Shown here piece by piece: positions 1-8,048 of a stretch of DNA of 33,351 nt (the first letter of the stretch is position 1; every line of letters starts with the position of its first letter). The notes beneath the pieces were generated by a model, which searched no databases, was not told where the DNA came from, and saw only the letters and a list, made by a program, of their open reading frames with translations. This stretch comes from Azotobacter paspali. GTDB lineage: Bacteria; Pseudomonadota; Gammaproteobacteria; Pseudomonadales; Pseudomonadaceae. The stretch lies in NCBI RefSeq assembly GCF_042434745.1, contig NZ_JBHLSS010000064.1; one strand, 5' to 3'. The translations under genes were made by a program, and so were the position numbers.

Positions 1-2
1 CG

Positions 3-53
3 GCGCAGGACTGCAGGCACTACTTCGAGGGAGCCGGATATGAATCAGAATAA
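3..53 (+). CDS. C-terminal tail of an unidentified protein (partial)
   Basis: An open frame enters from the left edge, gives about 16 residues ending HYFEGAGYESE, and stops at TAA 51-53. The tail is vaguely like the ends of IS630-type transposases. If that is right, the element would explain why the LysR gene just downstream has lost its N-terminus. The fragment is too short to identify and could be chance. Confidence 0.25.
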   Translation, partial: AQDCRHYFEGAGYESE

Positions 54-68
54 GGTAAAAATGCTCTA

Positions 69-528
69 GGGATCTTCTACCTCGAACAGCTCGACCGCGT
101 GCTGTTCGACGCCCATCCGCTGACCGAGGTCCACATGGCCCTGCTGCACGACGCGCGGCGCTTCGATTTCGCCGCGCCGGTACTGGGCTGGATAGAACTG
201 GCGGAGCTGCCCCTGGGCCTGCTGTCGACCGGCATGCACTTTCGCCAGTCGATCGACCACGGTTTCCGCCGCCATGGCCTGACGCCCAACCTGCGTTTGG
301 AAACCGATGCCGTCTATCTGCTGATGCGTGCCGTCGGCGCCGGCCTGTGCTGTGGTGTCGTGCCGCTGGAGGGCGGTTTCGAGCGGGAGTCCGAGCACTT
401 GCGCCTGACCCCCATCGAGGACGCCTGCACCCTGGCCCCGCTGGGCCTGATCATCCGTCGCGCCGCGTTCGCCGCTGACGGAGGCCTGCTTTCGCGAGGC
501 CAAGGTGTTCTTCCGCACGCCGCGCTGA
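69..528 (+). pseudogene. LysR-family regulator, effector-binding domain only, frameshifted
   Basis: The translation from 69 reads as the C-terminal half of a LysR substrate-binding domain (VLGWIELAELPLGLLSTGM, RLETDAVYLLMRAVGAGLCC, GVVPLEGG). An in-frame TAG at 66-68 removes everything upstream, so the DNA-binding helix-turn-helix is absent. Near 469-477 the reading frame breaks. The expected LysR ending PLTEACFREAKVFFRTPR followed by TGA (526-528) lies in another frame, while the original frame runs on to 578 as junk. LysR proteins of this kind usually regulate an adjacent catabolic or sulfur cluster, which fits the monooxygenase genes downstream. The product cannot bind DNA as it stands. 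Confidence 0.7.
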
Positions 529-624
529 ACGGCTTCGCCGCGGCGCGGAGCGGACCGTTGGTCCTGGCCGACCGATGACACGGAAAAGGCCTGTGGATAG
601 CGCTTAGAACCTGCAGCTCTTTAT

Positions 625-643
625 AACCATATAAATAATGGTT
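625..643. promoter_or_regulatory. Inverted repeat in the promoter region of the monooxygenase gene
   Basis: AACCAT (625-630) and ATGGTT (638-643) form a perfect 6-bp inverted repeat around the AT spacer ATAAATA. It sits in a locally AT-rich stretch about 70 bases before the flavin monooxygenase start. Its shape suits a LysR-type or other dimeric regulator site. That function is inference; no consensus is matched. Confidence 0.35.
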
Positions 644-711
644 TTTAGATATTAACAAGCCATCTCAGTAGGCTTACGCCTCCGTATCCATTCGCCCCTC
701 GGAGCCGCAAC

Positions 712-1710
712 ATGCTCAGTGTCAGCCGCCTCGAATTCATCGGCGTCCTTGCCGCCCGTGATATCCGCGAGCCCCTGCCGCCCGGCGCCGTACCGCTGGA
801 CAAGGCCTACCTCGGCGCCTGTGCCCGCGCCCTGGAGCACGGCGGCTTCGACGCGGCGCTGATCGGCTGGCAGGAGGCGGCCCCGGACGGCTTGCAGGTG
901 GCCGCCCACGTCGCCCAGCAGACCCGCCGGCTCGGCTTGCTGGTGGCGCACCGGCTGGGCCTGCAGGCGCCGACCGAGGCGGCCCGCCAGTTCGCCACTC
1001 TCGATCACTTCAGCGAAGGTCGCGCGGCGCTGCGCCTGTTCGACGACGGCGGGCCGCAGAGCGACGGCGATTCTCTCGAACGCGGCGACTGGCCGGCGCG
1101 CAGTGACGAGTACCTGGCGCTGCTGCGGCGTGCCTGGAGCAGCACCAGACCCTTCGACTTCGACGGCCGCCAGTACCGGGTGAAAGGTCATCTGGCCGCC
1201 CTGCATCTGCTGCAGGCGCGTCTGCCGATCCATTGCGGCGGCGCCTCGACGGCCGCGGCCCGGCTGGCCGGCCGGCATGCCGACGTCTACGCGATGGCCG
1301 GCGAGCCGCTCGCCACCGTCGCCGTGCGTATCGGCATGGTGCGCGCCGCTGCCGCGCGCGAAGGACGAGCCGCCGCGGTGCGCTTCGGCCTCTCGTTGCG
1401 GGTGGTGCTCGGTACCAGCGAAGCCGAGGCTTGGAGCCGGGCCGGACGGCTGATGCCCTTCGCCTCGCGCGGCCAGGTCTTCGACGACTGCCTGTGGTGC
1501 GGCCTCGACGGCGATTCGGCTACCCTGGTCGGCACCCCCGCACAGGTCGCCGAAGCCTTCGCCGCCTACCATCGTCTCGGCGTCGAGAGTTTCCTGGTGC
1601 GTGGCTTCGACCCGCTCGCCGATGCCATCGAGTTCGGCCGCGAGCTGCTGCCGCGGGTGCGCGAGCGGATTCCCCTGCGCCTGCCGATCGAGGCCTTCGC
1701 GCCTTTCTGA
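712..1710 (+). CDS. Luciferase-like FMN-dependent monooxygenase (SsuD-type LLM family)
   Basis: 332 residues with the bacterial-luciferase/alkanesulfonate monooxygenase fold. Visible features are an N-terminal strand leading to ARALEHGGFDAALIGW, a central FDFDGRQYRVKG segment that is typical of SsuD/LLM proteins before the loop, and LPIHCGGASTAAARLAGRHADVYAM. Family members use reduced FMN, supplied by a separate reductase, and oxygen to oxidise alkanesulfonates, sulfones or similar compounds. The exact substrate is not readable here. GGAG at about 701-704 is placed well for ATG 712. Downstream neighbours are a PanE-like reductase and an SsuA-like binding protein, which supports a role in organosulfur use under sulfur limitation. 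A dedicated flavin reductase is not seen in the window. Confidence 0.85.
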   Translation: MLSVSRLEFIGVLAARDIREPLPPGAVPLDKAYLGACARALEHGGFDAALIGWQEAAPDGLQVAAHVAQQTRRLGLLVAHRLGLQAPTEAARQFATLDHFSEGRAALRLFDDGGPQSDGDSLERGDWPARSDEYLALLRRAWSSTRPFDFDGRQYRVKGHLAALHLLQARLPIHCGGASTAAARLAGRHADVYAMAGEPLATVAVRIGMVRAAAAREGRAAAVRFGLSLRVVLGTSEAEAWSRAGRLMPFASRGQVFDDCLWCGLDGDSATLVGTPAQVAEAFAAYHRLGVESFLVRGFDPLADAIEFGRELLPRVRERIPLRLPIEAFAPF

Positions 1711-1770
1711 TTTCCCCGCCGGCGGGGCGGCCGCGTGGCCGTCGGCCGGCTCATTGCAAGGAGAACGAAC

Positions 1771-2715
1771 ATGTCCACGGAATCCTCCATCGTCGTCGTC
1801 GGAGGCGGCAGTCTCGGTCTGTACCTGGCCGGGCGTCTGAGCCTGGCCGGGCATGCCGTGACCGTGGCGCAGCGTCCGGGCGCCGGCGCGCAGGCCGACG
1901 GGATCGCCGCCGAAGGCGACGAGAGCTGGCAGGCACTGGCGGTGCGCTATGCGCCGCTCGACGAACTGCGAGGCCCCTTCGCTCAGGTCGTGGTCGCGGT
2001 GAAGTCGCACGACCTGGGCGAACTGCTGCCGCGCCTGACGAGCCTCGGCGATGCCGCCACCGAATACGTTTTCCTGCAGAACGGCATCCCCTGGTGGTGG
2101 TCGCACCGCGACGGCGAGATCGCCGGTGCGCCGTTCCTCGCGCGCAGCGTGGCGCTGGTCGTGCAGCACGCGGTGGAACGCACCGCACCGGGGCGTATCC
2201 GCGTGCGCCGCACCGGCTGCGACCGCTACATCTGCGCGCGGGTCCAGGGCAAGCCGGACGCGCCCTTGCTGGCGCTGGTCGAGGGTTGGCGGGTGGCCGG
2301 GATTCCGGTCGAGAGCGCGGCCGACATCCGCCGCGAGGTGTGGACCAAGCTGATGATCAACGCCACCGTCAATCCGCTGAGCGCGATCACCGGGGCGACG
2401 GTCGGCGAACTGGCGCGCACGCCGCGCACCCGCGAGGTGCTGCTCGCCGGCATGGCGGAAATCTACCGCCTGGCCGAACGGGACGGCCATCCGCCGAGCC
2501 TGACCCCCCAACAGCGGATGCGCCGCGCCGAGGAGGTGGGCGGCACGCGCACTTCGATGCTGCAGGACCGCCTGGCCGGACGCCGCCTGGAGATCGAGGC
2601 GTTGCTCGCCGCGCCGATCACCATCGCCGAGAGCTACGGCGAGCCGGTGCCGGTGCTCAGGACATTGCTCGGCTGCCTGGCGCTGGCGAACGACGAGGCG
2701 CGGCAACCGGCCTGA
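1771..2715 (+). CDS. PanE/ApbA-family 2-dehydropantoate 2-reductase-like protein
   Basis: 314 residues. The N-terminus has a Rossmann dinucleotide-binding motif (VVVGGGSLGLYLAGRL, about residues 8-23). About residue 190 carries the family signature WTKLMINATVNPLSAITG, with the conserved Lys and Asn of ketopantoate reductases, and the C-terminal helical domain follows. Canonical PanE reduces ketopantoate with NADPH in pantothenate synthesis. Many paralogues sit in catabolic clusters and act on other 2-oxo acids, and that is more likely here given the adjacent monooxygenase. ATG 1771 is chosen because AAGGAG lies 7 bases upstream; an upstream in-frame start at 1735 lacks this. The gene follows the monooxygenase by 60 bases and is probably co-transcribed with it. 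Confidence 0.85.
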   Translation: MSTESSIVVVGGGSLGLYLAGRLSLAGHAVTVAQRPGAGAQADGIAAEGDESWQALAVRYAPLDELRGPFAQVVVAVKSHDLGELLPRLTSLGDAATEYVFLQNGIPWWWSHRDGEIAGAPFLARSVALVVQHAVERTAPGRIRVRRTGCDRYICARVQGKPDAPLLALVEGWRVAGIPVESAADIRREVWTKLMINATVNPLSAITGATVGELARTPRTREVLLAGMAEIYRLAERDGHPPSLTPQQRMRRAEEVGGTRTSMLQDRLAGRRLEIEALLAAPITIAESYGEPVPVLRTLLGCLALANDEARQPA

Positions 2716-2865
2716 CGGCCGGCCGCTCCGCGATGCCGTTCAGTCGAGGAGGCGGCATCGTGGGCCAGGGATGGCGGGACGTGCGCCACGCTGGGTTTCC
2801 GCGCGGTGCGCAGGTCGGAAAGCCCGCGCGGCGATTTTCCGGCGGGAATAATCCGCGCCGCCCGT

Positions 2866-3256
2866 TCAGCTCGGTTCGAGGCGGATTCGACTTCCGTGAA
2901 TCCGCCTGACCGGCAACGAGTCGAAATCGATCCCCTGCAGGCACCGGACATTCACGGCCCAGCCGTCGAAGCGGCGTACGCCTGCGAAGCTCTTGCGGTG
3001 TCGGATCGCTGGAGCGCCTGAACGGCAGGATGCCGCATCGAGGGCAGAAGTAGTCTTTCGCCGTCCGGGTACCCCATTGGTTGAGCGACAAATTCTCTTA
3101 GGGCGTCAGCAGGCGCAGGTTCTCCTTCAAAACCCGAGCGTTCAGTGCCCCGCGCATCGAGCGGATCGAACAGTCGCATACGCGCACATGGTCGATCTCG
3201 GCCTCGACCTCGAAGCGGACCGCACCGCAGTGGCAAGAGCCGGTGTAGGTGGTCAT
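2866..3256 (-). pseudogene. GFA/CENP-V family (glutathione-dependent formaldehyde-activating-like) gene, multiply broken
   Basis: Reading from ATG 3256 on the minus strand gives SCHCGAVRFEVEAEIDHV, then CDCS, GALNARVLKENLRLLTP, an in-frame TAA (3100-3098), then LSLNQWGTRTAKDYFCPRCG and ILPFRRSSDPTP. The frame then shifts near 2985 into GWAVNVRCLQGIDFDSLPV and stops at 2866-2868. This is the zinc-binding GFA fold. The third cysteine expected in the CDCSxCR motif is also replaced (CDCSIRSMR). With three separate lesions it is clearly non-functional. Intact relatives of about 130 residues are small S-(hydroxymethyl)glutathione synthase-like or unknown-function zinc proteins. Confidence 0.75.
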
Positions 3257-3330
3257 CGTCCTCCAAACGGGCCTTTCGTATTGGAAAATCCGCGCAGCGC
3301 CATGCGGTGGGGCCGTTCTCCGGCCCTCGT

Positions 3331-4325
3331 TCAGGCCGCCGGGCCGCCTCGTTCGATCTGTTCCTTGAATTTCCGCCGGCTGTCCAGCTTCCGGCGCAGG
3401 CGGGCGCTGGCTTCCTCGCCGGTCTGGAAGATCGGCCGGTTGCCCTGGCCCTCGGCGACCTTGCGGAAGGCCTCGCTGCGGGCGGCGACGGCCAGGGCTT
3501 CGTGCAGCCTGGCGACGATCGGGGCCGGTGTCGCGGCCGGCGCGAACAGGCCGTTCCAGATCGTGAAGTCGGGCTCCTCGATACCCAGCTCGAAATTGGT
3601 CGGCACCTGCGGCAGTTCTGGCAGGCGCTGGCGGCCGATGACCAGCAGGGGGACCAGCTTGCCGCTGGCGAGATGTCCGGCGGCGACCGGGTAGTCGGCC
3701 ACGCCGATGTCGATATGCCCGGCGACCAGGTCGGCGACCTGGGGCGCGGTGCCCTTGTACAGCACTTTCAGCAAGTTCAGCCCGAAATGGCGGGCGAGCT
3801 GTTCCACCGACAGTTCCGAAACCGAGCCGCCGCCCGTGGTGCCGAAGGAGAGCGGACGCTGCGCGTCGCGGGCACGCTCGCGCAGGGCCGCGAAGTTCGC
3901 GATGCCGGTCGAGGCCTGTGCCCAGAGCACCACGGAGGAGTCGACGAACAGGCCGATCGGGGTGAAATCCTTCAACGGGTCGAAATCGACGGCTTCAGGC
4001 GTTGCCGATCAGCGAGCTGGTGTTTGGCGCCAGCAGCGTGTAGCCGTCGGGCTCGCTGCGAGCGACATACCGGACGCCGATGGCCCCGGTCGCGCCGGTA
4101 CGGTTCTCGACCACTACCGGCTGGCCGAGCAGGGTGGCGAGCTCGTTGGCGATCACCCGCCCGAAGGTATCGGTCAGGCCGCCCGCCGGCCAGGGCACGA
4201 CGTACTTGATCGGGCGCTGCGGCCAGCCGCCCGGTGCCGCCAGGGCGAGGCGGCCGGCCAGGGGGGGCGGCGAGCAGCGCGCCGCCCGCCAGAGTGAGAA
4301 AGCGCCGTCAGGAGCAATGCGTCAT
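3331..4325 (-). pseudogene. Bug/TctC-family tripartite tricarboxylate transporter solute-binding protein, broken
   Basis: The full-length gene can be traced from ATG 4325 but has at least three lesions. Codon 6 is TGA, just before a Tat-like RRFLTLAGGALLAA signal. A G7 run (4261-4267) shifts the frame inside the signal region. A third frameshift lies near 3990, where the frame ending SLIGNA* should continue as EAVDFDPLKDFTPIGLFV. The mature part is clearly Bug-type: PWPAGGLTDTFGRVIANEL, LGQPVVVENRTGATGAIG, ARSEPDGYTLL, FGTTGGGSVSELSVEQLAR, and GHIDIGVADYPVAAGHL. Such proteins are periplasmic binders of carboxylates or aromatic acids. The membrane TctAB partners are not present. Confidence 0.85.
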
Positions 4326-4379
4326 GGCGGATTTCCGTGCAGGTCAGGTGGAAAAAGGGGGCATCGCGCCTTTACGGCC

Positions 4380-5378
4380 TTAGCCGGCGAGCGCGGTCGC
4401 GAAACTGAGGTCCCACAGCGGACGCACGTCTACCGACCGCTCGATCACCCCGGCTTTGTGGAAGGTATCGGCCACGTCCTGCTGGCTGCGGATCGCTTCG
4501 TCGTCCACCGCTACCAGGCGGCGTACTTGGCTCTCGTTGCGCAGCAGGGTGAGCACCGCCTCGATCGGCACGCCGATCTCCGGGGCGAGCGCTGCGGCAT
4601 AGCGCTCGGGATTGGCCTGGCGCCAGGCGAAGGCCTTCTGCAGGCGCGCGAAGTAGTCGGCGATCGCCGCGTGGCGCTGCGGATCGGCGATGGCTTCCGG
4701 CGCAGCGAAAAACAGGTAGTTGCCCGACAGGTAGCCGTTGGCGCGCTTGAGCACCCGGGCGCCGACCGAGGTCTGCGCTAGCGGCACCGAATAGCCGTAG
4801 ATGGCCCAGGCGTCGAGCTGGCCGGTGCGAAAGGCGGCACCGCCATCGGGCACCGTGAGGTTGATTGCCTGGATGTCGGCGAAGCTCAAGCCGACCTCGT
4901 CGAGCATCTTGGTCAGGTAGTACTGGGTGGTGGTGGCGCGCACGTAGCCGACGCGCTTGCCCTTCAGATCGGCGATAGAGCGGATCGGCGAATCCTTCGG
5001 CACCAGCACCGTCTGTTCGTTGACGTCGCCCTTAATCACTCCGACCACGCGGATGCGCGCACCCTTGAGGTAGCCGAACAGCGGCGGGATCTCGCTGCCG
5101 TAGGCGAGATCCAGCGAACCGCCGTTCATCGCCTCGACCATCAGGTTGCCCGAGGCGAACTCCGCCCAGTCGATGGGGTAAGGCGTGTCGGCGAGGCCGG
5201 CGGCCTCCAGCAGCAGCTTGTCGCCACCCTTGTACTGGGCCACGCGCAGCCGGCTCGGCGTGGCAGCCCCGGCAGCCCCGGCGCGCCGGCCGTGGAGCAG
5301 CAGCGGCGACAGGGCCAGGGCGCCGGCGCTGCCGGCGAGAAAGCGGCGGCGCGACAGGCCGTCCGAAGGTCGCGACAT
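4380..5378 (-). CDS. SsuA/TauA-family ABC transporter substrate-binding protein with Tat signal
   Basis: 332 residues. The N-terminus has a twin-arginine signal (SRRRFLAGSAGALALSPLLL) and then a mature periplasmic binding protein of the aliphatic sulfonate/NMT1 family. Recognisable segments are LRVAQYKGGDKLLLEAAGL, SGNLMVEAMNGGSLDLAYG, DLKGKRVGYVRATTTQYYL and GQLDAWAIYGYSVPLAQTS. Family members bring sulfonates, taurine or related compounds to an SsuBC-type importer, whose permease and ATPase are not in this window. The gene points away from the intact monooxygenase and PanE-like genes and is separated from them by two pseudogenes. The Tat motif, rather than a Sec signal, is common in this family in Pseudomonadaceae. 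It appears intact. Confidence 0.87.
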   Translation of the reverse strand: MSRPSDGLSRRRFLAGSAGALALSPLLLHGRRAGAAGAATPSRLRVAQYKGGDKLLLEAAGLADTPYPIDWAEFASGNLMVEAMNGGSLDLAYGSEIPPLFGYLKGARIRVVGVIKGDVNEQTVLVPKDSPIRSIADLKGKRVGYVRATTTQYYLTKMLDEVGLSFADIQAINLTVPDGGAAFRTGQLDAWAIYGYSVPLAQTSVGARVLKRANGYLSGNYLFFAAPEAIADPQRHAAIADYFARLQKAFAWRQANPERYAAALAPEIGVPIEAVLTLLRNESQVRRLVAVDDEAIRSQQDVADTFHKAGVIERSVDVRPLWDLSFATALAG

Positions 5379-5593
5379 CGGTATTCCCTCTCTTGGTATT
5401 CCATGTTGGAGAGGATGCTAGCGCTCCGCTTTTAATTCATTAAGTGAATAATAATTCTATTGTTATATGTTTTTTGTGCATTTAAAAGGGCGCTCGGGGG
5501 AGGCCGGAGGCTGGCCTCGGCCAGCGCTGGATCGCCGGGCGCCGGCTGGGCCGGTGCCCAGCAGGGTGGAGATCAGGCGCGCGACCTCCGTTC
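5379..5593. other. Intergenic region upstream of the SsuA-like gene
   Basis: The stretch 5430-5485 is AT-rich and probably holds the minus-strand promoter of the solute-binding gene. No clear -35/-10 pair or operator could be fixed. The rest up to the IS607 remnant is GC-rich and shows no recognisable gene. On the minus strand the peptide RTEVARLISTLLGTG looks protein-like but is too short to name. Confidence 0.4.
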
Positions 5594-6185
5594 GGCATGC
5601 AGGAACCCAATGCGCTGTGCCGCTGGGAGGCATCGGGCAAACTGGTTGCCGAGCACACGGCAGGCGGCCATCGCCGCTACGACCTCGCCAAATTGAAGCC
5701 TGAGCTGTTCCGTTCGCAGGCTGAGGCCTGCCGCGGGACACTGGCCTACGCTCGCGTTTGCAGCCACGACCAAGGACGACCTGGAGCGCCAGAAGCAGGT
5801 GCTGGAGCTGTACTGCGCGTGCCAGGGCTGGACGTTCGAGGTGATCGCCGACCTGGGCTGTGGCATGAACTACCAGAAGAAAGGGCTCAAGCGCCTGCTG
5901 GAATCCATCGTCGAGGGGCAGGTCGGGCGGCTGGTCATCACCCACAAGGACCGGCTGCTGCGCTTCGGTGCGGAGCTGGTGTTCGCCATCTGCGAAGCGA
6001 AGAGCGTCGAGGTGGTCATCCTGAACCAGGGTGAGGACACCACCTTCGAGGAGGATTTGGCCAAGGATGTGCTGGAGCTCATCACCGTGTTCAGCGCCCG
6101 GCTGTACGGCTCCCGCAGCCGCAAGAACCAGAAGCTGCTCGACGGCGTGAAAAAAACGGTGGAGGACGCGCACGCGCAATCGTGA
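5594..6185 (+). pseudogene. tnpA: IS607-family serine recombinase (TnpA), frameshifted and with altered catalytic residue
   Basis: The first frame shows the MerR-like winged helix of IS607 transposases (LCRWEASGKLVAEHTAGGHRRYDLAKL), then TLAYARVCSHDQ. The frame breaks near 5772. The next frame continues DDLERQKQVLELYCACQGW, GMNYQKKGLKRLLESIVEG, VGRLVITHKDRLLRFGAEL, and ends VKKTVEDAHAQS at 6185. The start of the helix-turn-helix is also missing or diverged. In active relatives the motif is YARVSS, and the first Ser is the nucleophile; here it is Cys. Frameshift plus nucleophile change mean a dead transposase. The downstream tnpB remnant overlaps its stop, as in typical IS607 elements. Confidence 0.88.
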
Positions 6186-6411
6186 TCCTCGCCCACACGA
6201 TCGCCCTCGCCCCCAACAACGCGCAGGCGACCTATAGACCCGGCACGACCGGGACGGCAACGCGGCAATCAATCTGAAGCATTACGCCGTGAGTTCCACG
6301 GTGTCGGCCTGTGGAGGGGAAGGCGCTGGCCCTGGCGGCAACGCCAGGGTGAAACCGGCCCCGTCGAAGCAGGAAGTTAGCAAAAAGCTACCTATGGGGA
6401 GCTTTGGATAG
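6182..6411 (+). pseudogene. tnpB: TnpB (OrfB) remnant with large internal deletion
   Basis: The GTG at 6182 overlaps the tnpA stop and begins ILAHTIALAPNNAQATY, the N-terminal edge of TnpB. After 6235 the sequence jumps directly to the C-terminal part in another frame: from 6241, RHDRDGNAAINLK (the RuvC-III DRDxNAAxN motif), then a tail like other IS607 TnpB proteins, stopping at TAG 6409-6411. About 340-400 codons, including RuvC-I, RuvC-II and most of the zinc finger, are gone. In IS605/IS607 families the tnpB 3' end overlaps the guide (omega/re) RNA, so the DNA for that RNA scaffold may survive even though the nuclease does not. Confidence 0.85.
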
Positions 6412-6431
6412 GTCTAACAGAACGGTTCTTC

Positions 6432-6691
6432 ATGTCCATGCAATCCCAAGACATCGTCAAGCGCTCGGCGATCAGCGCGCTGACCCCGCCGACCCAGGTC
6501 CGCGACCACAAGGCAAAAGTCGCCAAGCTGATCGACGTGAGCATCTGCATCGGCTGCAAGGCTTGCCAGGTAGCCTGCTCGGAGTGGAACGACCTGCGCG
6601 ACGAGGTCGGCCACAACGTCGGCGTCTACGACAACCCCACCGACCTCAGCGCCAAGAGCTGGACGGTGATGCGCTTCGACAAGGTGCAGTG
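6432..6691 (+). pseudogene. Formate dehydrogenase (FdoH/FdnH type) iron-sulfur beta subunit, N-terminal fragment
   Basis: The first about 87 residues match the start of the respiratory formate dehydrogenase beta subunit: MSMQSQDIVKRSAISALTPP, AKLIDVSICIGCKACQVACS, EWNDLRDEVGHNVGVYDNP and AKSWTVMRFDKVQ. The first ferredoxin cysteine set CxxCxxxCxxxC is visible (CIGCKACQVAC). Homology stops at about 6691, where the REPIN-like element begins; the reading frame then runs through that element into moaA without meaning. The remaining about 200 residues, three further clusters and the membrane anchor are absent. The alpha and gamma subunits are also absent, and the IS607 remnant ends 20 bases upstream, so the operon was destroyed on both sides. 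Confidence 0.9.
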
Positions 6692-6769
6692 CGTAGGGTG
6701 GATAACGGCGCAGCCTTATCCACCGTGCAGAACTCCGGTGGAAAACGCTGCGCGGTTTTCCACCCTACG
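6692..6769. repeat. REPIN-like twin-hairpin element
   Basis: A 78-bp element is bounded by an 11-bp perfect inverted repeat (CGTAGGGTGGA at 6692 and TCCACCCTACG ending 6769). Each half folds on its own. GGTGGATAA pairs with TTATCCACC around a CGGCGCAGCC-type loop. GGTGGAAAAC pairs with GTTTTCCACC around GCTGCGCG. Two REP hairpins in opposite orientation are the definition of a REPIN. The family sequence with GTAGGGTGGA ends is common in intergenic regions of Pseudomonas-like genomes. It lies exactly at the truncation point of the formate dehydrogenase fragment and 33 bases before moaA. Confidence 0.75.
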
Positions 6770-6802
6770 ACAATTCACCGAATACCTTCGACGAGAATCC
6801 CC

Positions 6803-7765
6803 ATGGCCCATGCACTGCAAGACGGCTTCGGACGCACCATCGACTACCTGCGGCTGTCGGTGACCGACCGCTGCGACTTCCGCTGCGTCTACTGCATGGC
6901 CGAGGACATGCGCTTTTTGCCGCGCCAGCAGATCCTCGGCCTGGAGGAGCTGTACCGCCTGGCCCGGCTGTTCGTCGGCCGCGGGGTGAAGAAGATCCGT
7001 CTCACCGGCGGCGAGCCGCTGGTGCGTCGCGACATCCTCGGTCTGTGCGAGCGGATCGCCGTCTTGCCCGGTCTGCGCGAACTGGTGATGACCAGCAACG
7101 GCTCGCAACTGGCCAGGCTGGCCCGGCCGCTGGCCGAGGCCGGGGTGAAGCGGCTCAACATTAGCCTGGACTCGGCGCGCTTTCGCGCCATCACCCGCAG
7201 CGGCGAGCTGGCGCGGGTGCTCGACGGCATCGAAGCGGCCCGCGGCACCGGCTTCGAGCGGATCAAGCTGAATACCGTGGTGATGCAGGGGCGCAACGCC
7301 GACGAGGTGCTCGACCTGGTCGACTACGCCGTGGCGCGCGGGCTGGACATCAGCTTCATCGAGGAAAGGCTGCTCGGCGAAGTCGGCCGCTCGCGCGGCG
7401 AGGCTTTCTGCTCCTACGACGAAGTGAGGGCGCGGATCGCCAGCCGCTACGCGCTGCTCGACTGCGCCGAGCACAGCGGCGGGCCGGCGCATCCAGCCAG
7501 CCGCATCGGCTTCATCTCGCCGCACAGCCACAACTTCTGCGCCAGTTGCAACCGCCTGCGGCTGACCGTCGAGGGACGCCTGCTGTTCTGCCTGGGTCAC
7601 GAACAGTCGCTGGATCCGCGTGCCCTGTTGCGTCGCCACCCGACCGACGACCGGCCGCTCGTGGACGCCATCGACCGCGCCATGCTGCACAAGCCGCAGC
7701 AGCACGACTTCTCCGTGGGCGGAGAAGTCCAGGTGCTGCGCTTCATGAACGCCAGCGGAGGCTGA
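6803..7765 (+). CDS. moaA: GTP 3',8-cyclase MoaA (molybdopterin biosynthesis)
   Basis: 320 residues, close to the usual length. The radical-SAM cluster motif CxxxCxxC is CDFRCVYC at about residues 24-31. The SAM-binding GGEPL (LTGGEPLVRRDI) follows. The C-terminal second 4Fe-4S site is present as NFCASCNRLRLTVEGRLLFC. The enzyme makes 3',8-cH2-GTP, the first step of molybdenum cofactor synthesis. ATG 6803 is chosen because homology begins there; the preceding frame is REPIN sequence. The Shine-Dalgarno is weak (ACGAGAA). The MoaA GG tail is replaced by NASGG, which keeps the terminal Gly-Gly needed for activation by MoaC-linked chemistry. It probably belonged with the destroyed formate dehydrogenase genes upstream, which need Mo cofactor. 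It looks intact and is likely a paralogue. Confidence 0.93.
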   Translation: MAHALQDGFGRTIDYLRLSVTDRCDFRCVYCMAEDMRFLPRQQILGLEELYRLARLFVGRGVKKIRLTGGEPLVRRDILGLCERIAVLPGLRELVMTSNGSQLARLARPLAEAGVKRLNISLDSARFRAITRSGELARVLDGIEAARGTGFERIKLNTVVMQGRNADEVLDLVDYAVARGLDISFIEERLLGEVGRSRGEAFCSYDEVRARIASRYALLDCAEHSGGPAHPASRIGFISPHSHNFCASCNRLRLTVEGRLLFCLGHEQSLDPRALLRRHPTDDRPLVDAIDRAMLHKPQQHDFSVGGEVQVLRFMNASGG

Positions 7766-7842
7766 GGGAAACACTCGAAGCACCGCGCCCGGTCCGCTTC
7801 GCGCCGTTTGCGCCGGGTTTGGGCGTGTTCCGGCAGCACGCT

Positions 7843-8034
7843 GGCCTGTATATGCCGGCGATCGTCGCCATGACCCACAATTCGGCGATCAAGGCCCTGA
7901 GCGATCGCTTGCGAGCCAGGGGCAAGAGTGGCAAGCAGATCATTTTCGCGGCGATGCGCAAGCTGCTGCACATCGCCTACGGCGTCCTCAAGTCGGGTGA
8001 GTGCTTCGACGCCCAACGTGCCCTTGCTCACTGA
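7843..8034 (+). pseudogene. IS110/IS1111-family transposase, C-terminal fragment
   Basis: The frame reads GLYMPAIVAMTHNSAIKAL, SDRLRARGKSGKQIIFAAM, RKLLHIAYGVLKSGECFDA and stops at TGA 8032-8034. This is the conserved end of IS110-type transposases (the helix-hairpin Transposase_20 region with HNPxxKAxxxRLxxxGKxxK). The DEDD catalytic N-terminal domain and most of the C-terminal domain are missing, so only the last about 63 codons remain. It follows moaA by 77 bases, and homology begins abruptly. Confidence 0.85.
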
Positions 8035-8048
8035 GAGGCAAGACGGTA

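Noticed and set aside
652..2706. 684-codon minus-strand open frame
   Set aside because: It is opposite the clearly homologous monooxygenase and PanE-like genes. Its Gln/His/Arg/Gly-rich composition is typical of GC-rich antisense frames.
1233..2909. 558-codon plus-strand open frame
   Set aside because: Arg-rich frame overlapping the same two genes; no family features.
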